Notes under the pieces: generated by a model
Told to the model about the DNA's origin: nothing
What the model saw: the letters and a program-made list of their open reading frames with translations, nothing else
Databases searched by the model: none
Part shown: in pieces, positions 21,675 to 28,036 of the stretch
How positions within the stretch are numbered: the stretch's first letter is position 1
Layout: each line of letters begins with the position of its first letter
Program-made: the position numbers and the translations under genes
Assembly (NCBI GenBank): GCA_910584575.1
Contig: CAJUBG010000052.1
Span: forward strand, 1 to 28,036
Length of the DNA stretch: 28,036 nucleotides
Reading direction: 5' to 3'
DNA from: an uncultured Dorea sp.
GTDB taxonomy: Bacteria; Bacillota; Clostridia; Lachnospirales; Lachnospiraceae

Positions 21675-22280
21675 CTATGGCCTGATAATCTTTCCTGCTT
21701 TCGCCATTGTCTCAACAATGCTGTACATATTCGTCACAGAGCCTACCGCCAGCTTGTCCTTCAGCCCATAATAGTCCAGACAGGTTCCGCAGGTCATAAT
21801 CTCCACGCCCTGGGCCTCCAGAGACTTAAGGTCATCTAAGGAATCAGAGCCCTCCGCCGTCAGGGTAGCGCCGCCATTGTAGAAAAGCATGGTCTTTGGC
21901 AGTGTGTCAAGCTGCGTAACGGCAAAGATAAAGCCTTTAATCAATACTTTACCCAATTCGTCATTTCCTATACCCATCCGGTCTGAGGAAACTACTACCA
22001 CCGTGTTGTTCCTTGCATCCGGCGCACATGCAACGTCTTCTGCCGCGTCTTGTGTTACTGCGCCCTCCATCTGGATGGAAATCTTGAACTCTCCATCCCC
22101 AAGCTTCTCGGAGGATACCTGTCCGCCCGCGCTTGACGCCATCTTCGTAACGTTCTGCACGGCAATCTCATTGTCCACCAGAACCTCGATTGTCTCCGGC
22201 CCTGTAAGCGCCTGCATTGCCTTTTTGGTCTTGATAACCGGAATTGGACAGTTATCTCCCATTGCGTTGACTGTAATCAT
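21675..22280 (-). CDS. yedF: Sulfurtransferase-like selenium metabolism protein YedF
   Basis: A 201-residue fusion of a TusA/SirA domain (MITVNAMGDNCPIPVIKTKKAM, active Cys11) with a DsrE-like C-terminal domain (NTVVVVSSDRMGIGNDELGKVLIKGFIFAV; CGTCLDYYGLKDKLAVG with a Cys pair). This two-domain YedF occurs mainly in organisms that use selenium and is presumed to carry selenium to SelD. The start is ATG 22280, with AGGTGG 8 nt before it; a GTG at 22292 lies too close to that site. It is the first gene of the selD-selA-selB-lysR operon. Confidence 0.92.
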   Translation of the reverse strand: MITVNAMGDNCPIPVIKTKKAMQALTGPETIEVLVDNEIAVQNVTKMASSAGGQVSSEKLGDGEFKISIQMEGAVTQDAAEDVACAPDARNNTVVVVSSDRMGIGNDELGKVLIKGFIFAVTQLDTLPKTMLFYNGGATLTAEGSDSLDDLKSLEAQGVEIMTCGTCLDYYGLKDKLAVGSVTNMYSIVETMAKAGKIIRP

Positions 22281-22333
22281 TTTACATTCCACCTTTCTTC
22301 TTCGGATCGCCTACCTTCAACACATATAGACAT

Positions 22334-22362
22334 ATTCTATCATTGTTTGACAAAAAGGTAAA
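22334..22362 (-). promoter_or_regulatory. Promoter of the yedF-selD-selA-selB-lysR operon
   Basis: On the minus strand TTTACC (22357-22362), 17 bp and TAGAAT (22334-22339). The -10 region lies inside a TATAGA-N5-TCTAT dyad (22325-22341), and a larger palindrome is centred about 70 bp upstream of the start. Confidence 0.55.
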
Positions 22363-22386
22363 CGAATATTTGATATATTATAAAAT

Positions 22387-22408
22387 AGTTTGAGAAATTT
22401 CTCAGACT
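22387..22408. promoter_or_regulatory. Palindromic candidate operator upstream of the selenium operon
   Basis: TGAGAAATTTCTCA (22391-22404) is a perfect 14-bp palindrome, extended by AGT/ACT with one mismatch to 22 bp. Its centre is about 70 bp upstream of the predicted yedF transcription start, where LysR-type regulators usually bind. It lies 33 nt after the stop of the upstream PHP gene, so it could alternatively help end that transcript. Confidence 0.45.
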
Positions 22409-22440
22409 CTTTTACCGCTGTAAATCTATACGCCTGTATC

Positions 22441-23124
22441 TCAGGTTCTTACGCACGTCGCATAGCAGTAGCTCTCCAGATTCTCACGGATGTTTTCATT
22501 TGTAATGTCTATGGTACGGTAAGCCCTGCCGTCATAGAGCGCCGGCTTCATCCCGCCCTTCTTAAATACGTCAAGAAACTCCTGCATAGTATGCACTTCC
22601 TCTGGAAAATAAGTCGCGCAGACGCCAACCTTCTCCGGAACATGGCAGTCGCTAGAGCCCATGGTAAAAAGCCCTAATTCCAGCGCGAATTCTGCCGCCG
22701 TCCGGCAGGCTTCCATTGATGTGCTTCCGTTCAGCACCTCCAGACCGTCCAGTCCACGCACCTTGCGAAGATACTCCTCCATCCCCCGATTGTTGTTGCG
22801 GAATGGATGGGCCGCAAAGCACACGCCGCCCTGGCCTTTGACCAGGTCTATAAAATCCTGGGCCGGTATTCGTTCTTTCGGGTATTCGTCAATCCCAAAG
22901 GCAACAATATCACCCTGCAGGGAAAAGAATTCGATTCCCACGAAGATGGGGAAGTCAGCCTGCTTTGAATAGTCCGCGGCATATTCCTTAAGCCCCATGC
23001 TGTCATGGTCGGTAATACAGATTCCTCCCAGTCCTTTTGCCTTTGCAATCTCTACCATCTGGCCAAGCTTCAGAAAACTGTCCTTTGAGTAAGTCATTTC
23101 GTGCATGTGGGTATCTATGAACAT
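22441..23124 (-). CDS. PHP-domain metal-dependent phosphoesterase-like protein
   Basis: A 227-residue soluble protein with the four PHP motifs: IDTHMHE (residues 3-9), ITDHDSMG (37-44), GIEF (63-66) with AHPF further on, and GSSDCHVPE near 156-164. These residues bind two or three metals in phosphoesterases such as the PHP domain of DNA polymerase III or histidinol phosphatase. The single-domain form here is of the TrpH/YciV-like group, some of which hydrolyse small nucleotides. Substrate is not readable. It is monocistronic with its own promoter and is not clearly tied to selenium, apart from a dyad upstream of its promoter. Confidence 0.85.
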   Translation of the reverse strand: MFIDTHMHEMTYSKDSFLKLGQMVEIAKAKGLGGICITDHDSMGLKEYAADYSKQADFPIFVGIEFFSLQGDIVAFGIDEYPKERIPAQDFIDLVKGQGGVCFAAHPFRNNNRGMEEYLRKVRGLDGLEVLNGSTSMEACRTAAEFALELGLFTMGSSDCHVPEKVGVCATYFPEEVHTMQEFLDVFKKGGMKPALYDGRAYRTIDITNENIRENLESYCYATCVRT

Positions 23125-23156
23125 CTTTTCTTCTCCTCTCTGGTGCTTTTACTTCT

Positions 23157-23185
23157 ATTATATAAACCCATGGCTCAGGCTTCAA
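23157..23185 (-). promoter_or_regulatory. Promoter of the PHP gene
   Basis: On the minus strand TTGAAG (23180-23185), 17 bp and TATAAT (23157-23162). The predicted start is about 23150. Confidence 0.65.
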
Positions 23186-23213
23186 ATAGACTTTTATTAT
23201 ATATCTTTTTATT

Positions 23214-23230
23214 TATAGATATTTTCTATA
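23214..23230. repeat. TATAGA-N5-TCTATA dyad upstream of the PHP gene promoter
   Basis: The 17-nt sequence is identical to 16123-16139 and differs at three positions from 22325-22341. Its centre is about 72 bp upstream of the predicted PHP gene transcription start, a position typical for activator or LysR-type sites. Confidence 0.45.
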
Positions 23231-23240
23231 ACTTATCGTT

Positions 23241-23270
23241 AAAAAAGGGGCCTGAGATTAACTCAGACCC
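23241..23270 (-). terminator. Intrinsic terminator of the (p)ppGpp synthetase gene
   Basis: On the minus strand GGGTCTGAG (23270-23262) pairs with CTCAGGCCC (23256-23248), with the stop codon in the loop, followed by six T residues (23246-23241). Confidence 0.9.
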
Positions 23271-23968
23271 GACATCGCCATACGGTTCGCATGACTCCTT
23301 TCATTTCTCTTTGTACTGATTCTTAACTCCTCTTGTTCTCTTAAGCAATCCAGGATTGCCCTGTTCAGGGACAGCATCTTCTCGTCCAGGGATGACACCA
23401 TCTCCGCACATTCTCTCAATTCCCGACTGATATATTCGGGTGCATTTCCTTCAAATTTGTAATAAATCTTATGCTCAAGGCTTGCCCAGAAATCCATGGC
23501 AATGGTCCGAATCTGTATCTCTACCTTCGTGTCTACCACACTGTCAGACAAAAAAATAGGCACAGATACCAGCATATGGTAGCTCTTATAACCACTCGCC
23601 TTCGGGCGCTTGATATAATCCTTGATAGCCAGAACCTTAAGATCACTCTGGTTCCCAATCATCTCTCCCAACTGATATATATCGGAGGTGAATGAGCAAA
23701 TCAGCCTCACGCCGGCAATATCGTTGACATACTTGACCATGTTCTCGATTGATATCTCGTACCCGTTCTTCCTTAACTTCTTTACTATACTCTCTGGTGT
23801 CTTTACTCTTGTCTTAATATGCTCAATCGGATTATACTTATGTACGTGCTGGAATTCATCGTTCAGTATCTCAAGCTTCGTTCCAACTTCCTTCAATGCC
23901 GAGTTATACAGGAACATAATAGTCTTCCAACTGTCTACATCCTCATAATTCTTTATTGCATTCTCCAT
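23258..23968 (-). CDS. Small GTP pyrophosphokinase (RelQ/YjbM-like (p)ppGpp synthetase)
   Basis: A 236-residue stand-alone RelA/SpoT synthetase domain without hydrolase or TGS domains. Seen are the entry helix TPESIVKKLRKNG, NDIAGVRLIC with the metal-binding Asp, the GTP-site RPKASGYKSYHMLV, and VEIQIRTIAMDFWASLEHKIYYK. It makes (p)ppGpp from GTP/GDP and ATP, as RelQ does in Bacillus as a tetramer. An extra charged C-terminal tail (about 215-236) extends beyond the usual ~210 residues. It is a monocistronic gene with a strong promoter; stress induction is usual in the family. Confidence 0.9.
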   Translation of the reverse strand: MENAIKNYEDVDSWKTIMFLYNSALKEVGTKLEILNDEFQHVHKYNPIEHIKTRVKTPESIVKKLRKNGYEISIENMVKYVNDIAGVRLICSFTSDIYQLGEMIGNQSDLKVLAIKDYIKRPKASGYKSYHMLVSVPIFLSDSVVDTKVEIQIRTIAMDFWASLEHKIYYKFEGNAPEYISRELRECAEMVSSLDEKMLSLNRAILDCLREQEELRISTKRNERSHANRMAMSGLS

Positions 23969-24014
23969 ATAGTATCTCTCCTCTCATACCGAAGAGTTAA
24001 TTCGTACTGTCCTT

Positions 24015-24043
24015 AGTATACCATATGAATCAAGGTATGTCAT
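24015..24043 (-). promoter_or_regulatory. Promoter of the (p)ppGpp synthetase gene
   Basis: On the minus strand ATGACA (24038-24043), 17 bp and TATACT (24015-24020), with TGG before the -10 box giving an extended -10. Confidence 0.7.
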
Positions 24044-24091
24044 GAAATTCACATTTATTTAAGAAACTGATTATATTTGCAAACCAGTATG

Positions 24092-24616
24092 CTAAAATTC
24101 TATCCCCTGCCTCGCCGACCTCCCCAAGTCAAACTGATGCTTAACCTTCCGAATCTCTGTCGCATAGTCCGCCATCTCAAGCAAATTGTCCGTAACCTCG
24201 TGGCCCGTCATCACGATTTCCAAGCCTCTCGGCTTATGCTGAATAAAGCTGATAAGCTTTTCCTCGCTGATTACATCTAACATAAGCGCGCACAGCACCT
24301 CATCCAACAGAAGCATATCAAAAGGACCGCAGAATTTTATAATCTCATCCAACGCCTTATTATTGTAGTGGCGAAGCTCTGCCCGTTCGTCCCTGTTCAT
24401 ATTCCCCACAAACTTCACCTTCTCCCTTCCCGGAAGACAGGTAACGTTTGGAAGCGCCTCTAACACCTTGCGCTCGCTGGAGGAATTATCCTTCAGGAAT
24501 TGAAACACCAGCACCTTAAGTCCGGCTCCCACAGCACGGACGGCCAGTCCCACGGCGGCAGTCGTCTTTCCCTTTCCATCTCCATAGTATACATGTATCC
24601 TTCCTGTTCCAATCAT
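24092..24616 (-). CDS. cobO: Cob(I)yrinic acid a,c-diamide adenosyltransferase (CobO/BtuR)
   Basis: A 174-residue P-loop enzyme that transfers the adenosyl group of ATP to the cobalt of corrinoids. The Walker A motif GDGKGKTT (12-19) has the reversed ATP-binding type typical of the family; FQFLKDN, LLLDEVLCAL and VMTGHEVTDNLLEMADYATEI are the remaining conserved blocks, and the C-terminal HQFDLGRSARQGIEF matches the family ending. It is about 20 residues shorter than E. coli BtuR, lacking most of the N-terminal lid. No other cobalamin gene is nearby and no cobalamin riboswitch is seen in the 100 nt upstream, so it probably serves salvage. Confidence 0.93.
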   Translation of the reverse strand: MIGTGRIHVYYGDGKGKTTAAVGLAVRAVGAGLKVLVFQFLKDNSSSERKVLEALPNVTCLPGREKVKFVGNMNRDERAELRHYNNKALDEIIKFCGPFDMLLLDEVLCALMLDVISEEKLISFIQHKPRGLEIVMTGHEVTDNLLEMADYATEIRKVKHQFDLGRSARQGIEF

Positions 24617-24649
24617 AAAATCATCCCCGCTTTCATATATACGCTACTT

Positions 24650-24678
24650 ATTATAATCCCTCTTTCCTGATTTGTATA
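24650..24678 (-). promoter_or_regulatory. Promoter of cobO
   Basis: On the minus strand TATACA (24673-24678), 17 bp and TATAAT (24650-24655). Confidence 0.5.
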
Positions 24679-24695
24679 GCAAAGAATTTAGCCTC

Positions 24696-24724
24696 TTTAC
24701 AGGCGCGCTAAAAACAGATATACT
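24696..24724 (+). promoter_or_regulatory. Promoter of the small gene at 24758
   Basis: TTTACA (24696-24701), 17 bp and TATACT (24719-24724). It is divergent from the cobO promoter, with the two -35 boxes 17 bp apart. Confidence 0.65.
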
Positions 24725-24757
24725 TTTCATTATATTTTAAGGAAATGAGGTACGGCT

Positions 24758-25021
24758 ATGTTTCGTTTATGGGGAAAAGAATTTAAAGATAACAGAATGG
24801 TTCGGGATACCGTCATCTGCGACGATACTGACGATACCCGAACACATAAGATTTTCAATGCGCTGGATGCCATATGCTATGAGTTCGATTTGAGCAAGCC
24901 TATCTGGCTGGATGCAACAATTGACGAATTCAAGCGTCATGACAAAACGCGGTTTACACAGGATAATTTCGTGGATTCCATTGATTTCGATTATCTTGAA
25001 ATCCACATAATTGAGGAATAA
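24758..25021 (+). CDS. Small acidic protein of unknown function
   Basis: An 87-residue soluble protein with a good GAGG site 7 nt before its ATG and its own promoter. It is acidic overall and has no signal peptide or membrane helix. The pattern is a short basic start (MFRLWGKEFKDNRMVRD), a strand pair ending in CDDTDDTRTHKIFNALDAICYEFDLSKPIWLD, then a DFDYLEIHIIEE strand at the end. I do not recognise a family. It ends only 6 nt before the stop of the convergent permease gene. Confidence 0.75.
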   Translation: MFRLWGKEFKDNRMVRDTVICDDTDDTRTHKIFNALDAICYEFDLSKPIWLDATIDEFKRHDKTRFTQDNFVDSIDFDYLEIHIIEE

Positions 25022-25027
25022 TTTTTC

Positions 25028-26434
25028 TTACTCATTTCGGATTGCCGCAAGCGGGCTCAGCTTCATAGCACGCAGGGCAGGGAAATATCCTGCGATTACA
25101 CCCACAAGCATCGCGAAGCCCATGGAGAGCAGCACAAGCCACGCGGGAATATAGGAAATATTTCCGTCAAATCCCATTGCCGCACCGTGACCGGTCAAAA
25201 AATTAATGACTGCCGACATGAGGAAGCTTAAGACATTCCCTATCGCACCGCCAAGCAGACCAATAAATGCCGCTTCCAGAAGGAACATCTGCTTGATATT
25301 CTTCAGGCTACAGCCCAATACCTTGATGACTCCAATCTCCTTGGTCCGTTCGTAGATTGACATCATCATCGTATTGGCGATTCCGATGGCTGCAACGAAC
25401 AGAGACACGGCTCCGATTCCGCCAAGTACAGCCTGGATAATAGCAAATTGGCTTTTCATGCTGTTCAAATACTCTGCATTCGTCTCTACATTATACCCCA
25501 TCTCTCTAATCATCGCCGACACAGCGTCTACATTCTCAATGTCGTCTACATTGACCTGAGCATAGGAATAACAGAATTCCTTATAGGGCTTACCTGATTT
25601 GGTGGTGGGCTGTCCTGGAATCACTCTCCCAGAGAACTCCTTTTTCAAAATCTGCTTCAGCGTATCCAAATCACAGTAGATATAATAGTAATTGGCATTA
25701 TATTCCTCCGGTCCGCCTTTTACCATGCCGCTGGCTCTAACCACATGCTTCTGTACGGTCTTGGATTTTGCCTGCTGTCCAACACCCTCATCTCCTCCCA
25801 TATCCAGTCCGCTATCCATATTGTTGTAATAACCGTCCTGGTCAAGAATTAAGAAAATGGAATCATGAATAAAATCAATATCCGGCAACTCCATGGTATC
25901 ATAATAGCTTTTTCCGGTTCCTTTCTCATAAAACATTGTCGGGATTCCATTGCCATACACCAATTCCAGCGTACCGCTGTTCGGTGTCGGAAGCGTTCCC
26001 TGTGCCAGTGGGATATTTTTAGCAGCCAGCCCTTCCGGTGTCATTGCCACCAACTGCCCTGAGCCTTCGTATCTGCCCTTTATCATGTTGACCCACATCT
26101 CATATACCGGCGATGCGTTGGTTACATGTTCAAGCCTGGCAAGCTCACTGACTGCCTGGTCATTGATATTCTTCTTCGATTCCTCCCCGCTGTCGCTGCC
26201 GTACGAGTAAGAAATCATGGAATCACCCGCACCGGCTCCTGTGACCTTGATGCTGGTCAGACCTCCGGAATTCTCTACCTCTCGGTAGAGAGATTCCTGA
26301 AGCCCAAGCCCTAAAGAAATCATGACGACGATGGACGCTGTACCGATAATCACTCCAAGGACAGTCAGGAAGGTCCGAAGCTTCCGCCGCTTTAAATTGC
26401 TACCGCTCATCCTCAGAAGATCTATCCAGCTCAT
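25028..26434 (-). CDS. ABC transporter permease, FtsX/MacB family
   Basis: A 468-residue membrane protein with the MacB layout: a basic N-terminus (NLKRRKLRTFLTVLGVIIGTASIVVMISLG) forming helix 1, an extracellular MacB-core domain (about 50-325) and three C-terminal helices with the FtsX domain (GAVSLFVAAIGIANTMMMSIYERTKEIGVIKVLGCS; MLVGVIAGYFPALRAMKLSPLAAIRNE). It couples ATP hydrolysis to mechanotransmission or export of peptides, lipoproteins or antibiotics. The ATG at 26434 has GGAGG 9 nt upstream and overlaps the preceding gene by 35 nt; an internal ATG at 26410 has no spaced site. The partner ATPase is the truncated gene at the window's right edge. Confidence 0.92.
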   Translation of the reverse strand: MSWIDLLRMSGSNLKRRKLRTFLTVLGVIIGTASIVVMISLGLGLQESLYREVENSGGLTSIKVTGAGAGDSMISYSYGSDSGEESKKNINDQAVSELARLEHVTNASPVYEMWVNMIKGRYEGSGQLVAMTPEGLAAKNIPLAQGTLPTPNSGTLELVYGNGIPTMFYEKGTGKSYYDTMELPDIDFIHDSIFLILDQDGYYNNMDSGLDMGGDEGVGQQAKSKTVQKHVVRASGMVKGGPEEYNANYYYIYCDLDTLKQILKKEFSGRVIPGQPTTKSGKPYKEFCYSYAQVNVDDIENVDAVSAMIREMGYNVETNAEYLNSMKSQFAIIQAVLGGIGAVSLFVAAIGIANTMMMSIYERTKEIGVIKVLGCSLKNIKQMFLLEAAFIGLLGGAIGNVLSFLMSAVINFLTGHGAAMGFDGNISYIPAWLVLLSMGFAMLVGVIAGYFPALRAMKLSPLAAIRNE

Positions 26435-27953
26435 CCAGCAATTCCTCCTCCTCGTTCAATCTCTGCCGTTTTTTCCTCTTTTTTCTGACAACAACAATAA
26501 TGACGATCACAATCACAATTCCTGCCGCGACTGCCACCGGAATCACCGGAAATCCTTTCTTTTCTTCCGGTATGTCCATGCCCGACATCATAGATGAATC
26601 CTCCATCATCTCCATGACTTCAATCTGTAAATCCTTTGTGGTTGTGGATATCTTACCTGCTTCATCCTCATAACTCACCGTCATGGTTACATTTGCCGGT
26701 CCCGCCGTTGCCTGTGTGCCTTCTAACATGGCGTCAATAGATGCTGTCGCGCCTGACTCTACATTTCCCAGAAATACTTCTTCTTTCTTAATGCAGGCTC
26801 CCTCAAAGGTTGCCTTGACATTGTAGAGCTTAATTCTTCCCAGATTGTAGAGGTTACACATCACATTCGCCTCGTCCCCTATGGAAATGCTCTCCGGGCT
26901 AATCTCGAAATCACTGAATTCAAATCTTGCGTCCTGCTTTACTGGAATGGAAATACTGGAAGCCGCGTCAATCTGCGCGCCGTCGCTGTCTTCATATTTC
27001 ATGGACAAATCCACGCTGTAAGGCTTCTGCAAAAGATCAGCCTTGGCATTAAGCTGGATGGATATGTCTGCCGTTCCGTTTGCCTTAATCCCGTCCAGAT
27101 AAATAGAGCTTGAGCCTGACGCCGGAAGAAATGCAGGCGCCACGGTCTGGGCGTCAGTCCCCTCCGTGGGTGCGCTTAAATCAAACAGCATGTTGCGCAC
27201 CTTGGTGGATTTGGACGTATTCTTTAGGTGGATTGTCAGGGTGAAGTTACCCCCTGCGCGCACCTCTGACGGGTCTGTATTGAAGCCTGTGACAATCACC
27301 CGCGGTACGGAGGTTGAGCCTTCTGAGCCAGAGCCGCCTCCGCTGAAAGAAGCGCCGCCGTTGCTGAAGCCGCCTGCGTCTATGGAGGGAATATCCATGC
27401 CGTCACCGACAAGCTGATCCCCTGGATTCGGAACTACGTTGTTATCGGTTGGAGGCTGTGGCACTTCTGCCGGTTTTGCCGTGGTATTAGCATAGAATTT
27501 CTGCGAAACAACTGCATCCGAGCTTCCTTTTGCATATAGATTGAACTGTAAAGTATGCCTTGAAGTGGGCACGTCTTCACGCTGCGTAAATTCAAAGGAA
27601 ACAGCCTGTGAGTCGCCGTTCTTAATATTCAATTCCCTTGTATAGCTCTGATATTCTGTATTAAACGGCCATTCTTCATTCTTTTCACCAAGGCTTGGAG
27701 ATAAAAGCGCATTATTCAAATCCGCACCAGAATTATTATGTACAATCAATGTCCAAGTCGTTGATTTTCCCGCTTCAAATGTCGGCACTCTGTTATCCTC
27801 AGACACAATCGTAATACCATTCCCAATCTTTGCTTCTACATCCGTTTCGCTTGCTTGCTGCGCATCCTCCGCCTGCACCCCTGCCGGTATAACCACCGTC
27901 GCAAGCAACGCCGCCAAACATACTCCCGTCAGAAGTCTTCTTAATCTTCTCAT
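26400..27953 (-). CDS. Membrane-anchored surface protein with CARDB-like repeats
   Basis: A 517-residue exported protein: a signal peptide (residues 1-28, RRLRRLLTGVCLAALLATVVIPAGVQA before EDA), a beta-rich ectodomain and a C-terminal helix (FPVIPVAVAAGIVIVIVIIVVV) with a strongly basic, then acidic cytoplasmic tail. Two Ig/CARDB-like repeats (about 225-330 and 340-450; VRAGGNFTLTIHLKNTSKSTKV, ISIGDEANVMCNLYNLGRIKLYNVKA) follow a Gly/Ser-rich linker near 185-220. This is the COG1361-type protein often found between a MacB-like ATPase and permease, where it may act as the adaptor that replaces MacA. It overlaps the ATPase gene by 4 nt (ATGA) and the permease by 35 nt, so the three are one operon. 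Confidence 0.85.
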   Translation of the reverse strand: MRRLRRLLTGVCLAALLATVVIPAGVQAEDAQQASETDVEAKIGNGITIVSEDNRVPTFEAGKSTTWTLIVHNNSGADLNNALLSPSLGEKNEEWPFNTEYQSYTRELNIKNGDSQAVSFEFTQREDVPTSRHTLQFNLYAKGSSDAVVSQKFYANTTAKPAEVPQPPTDNNVVPNPGDQLVGDGMDIPSIDAGGFSNGGASFSGGGSGSEGSTSVPRVIVTGFNTDPSEVRAGGNFTLTIHLKNTSKSTKVRNMLFDLSAPTEGTDAQTVAPAFLPASGSSSIYLDGIKANGTADISIQLNAKADLLQKPYSVDLSMKYEDSDGAQIDAASSISIPVKQDARFEFSDFEISPESISIGDEANVMCNLYNLGRIKLYNVKATFEGACIKKEEVFLGNVESGATASIDAMLEGTQATAGPANVTMTVSYEDEAGKISTTTKDLQIEVMEMMEDSSMMSGMDIPEEKKGFPVIPVAVAAGIVIVIVIIVVVRKKRKKRQRLNEEEELLDELDRSSEDER

Positions 27954-28036
27954 CCTTTCAGTCCTCCCTGTAATGCAATCTTCCGGTTATCTTCAATCTT
28001 AAGAATCTTCCCGTCCCGGATATGAAAGACTCTGTC
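27950..28036 (-). CDS. ABC transporter ATP-binding protein, C-terminal end only
   Basis: The last 28 codons of a gene that begins outside the window. They read DRVFHIRDGKILKIEDNRK, the typical end of LolD/MacB-type ATPases after the H-loop (ADRVIHLRDGKI-like), then IALQGGLKG and TGA. The stop overlaps the start of the surface protein gene (ATGA). It is the cognate ATPase for the permease at 25028-26434. Confidence 0.8.
   Translation of the reverse strand, partial: DRVFHIRDGKILKIEDNRKIALQGGLKG

Noticed and set aside
1..28036. CRISPR arrays, insertion sequences or phage genes.
   Set aside because: No regularly spaced repeats, transposase, integrase or target-site duplications were found on either strand.

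Overview
The window reads as a chromosomal segment of an anaerobic, amino-acid-fermenting Firmicute, most likely a Lachnospiraceae/Clostridium cluster XIVa relative. That rests on a complete Stickland D-proline reductase cluster, a full selenocysteine decoding kit, AT-rich intergenic DNA with strong AGGAGG ribosome binding sites and sigma-A promoters, and LytTR/GHKL signalling of the Agr type. The species cannot be fixed from sequence alone.

Layout. (1) 1-3281: the 5' leader of a leftward transcript (possibly a ribosomal-protein leader), then a LytTR response regulator and GHKL sensor kinase, then a convergent two-helix YcxB-like membrane protein. (2) 3333-4460: a monocistronic TauE/SafE permease with a perfect-consensus promoter and an intrinsic terminator. 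(3) 4568-4862: an orphan transcription unit with its own promoter and a shared terminator. It holds only a structured RNA and a 38-codon secretion-signal-like reading frame. (4) 4863-12388: the proline reductase region. Leftward lie tRNA-Sec, prdC, prdA (behind a sigma-54-type -24/-12 element), a small CBO2463-type protein, prdB (selenoprotein, in-frame UGA), an internal terminator, prdD and prdE. Divergent to tRNA-Sec is the proline racemase prdF, followed by a TetR-type regulator. No prdR is present in the window. (5) 13218-22362: selenium metabolism, all leftward, in two units. One is yedF, selD (itself a selenoprotein), selA, selB and a LysR regulator. The other is a cysteine desulfurase/selenocysteine lyase-like enzyme, a YedE-type transporter, a TusA-like protein and a DUF3343 protein. 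(6) 22441-24616: a PHP-domain protein, a small (p)ppGpp synthetase and a corrinoid adenosyltransferase, each with its own promoter. (7) 24696-28036: a small unknown protein, then an ABC-type export/surface module (ATPase C-terminus, surface CARDB-like protein, FtsX/MacB permease).

How they work together. Proline racemase supplies D-proline; PrdA/PrdB reduce it to 5-aminovalerate with electrons delivered through the RnfC-like PrdC. PrdB needs selenocysteine. SelD makes selenophosphate, SelA charges tRNA-Sec, and SelB delivers it at UGA codons that have a downstream SECIS hairpin. YedE, YedF, the TusA-like protein, DUF3343 and the desulfurase-like protein probably import, mobilise or carry selenium, with the LysR protein as the likely local regulator. 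The enzyme, its specific tRNA and the cofactor machinery are therefore packaged in about 18 kb.

Most notable observations: prdD and prdE correspond to PrdA cut exactly at its expected pyruvoyl-forming cleavage site; the orphan transcript at 4603-4862; a dyad TATAGA-N5-TCTATA found three times around the selenium genes; and an LTTR-like palindrome about 70 bp upstream of the selenium operon start.
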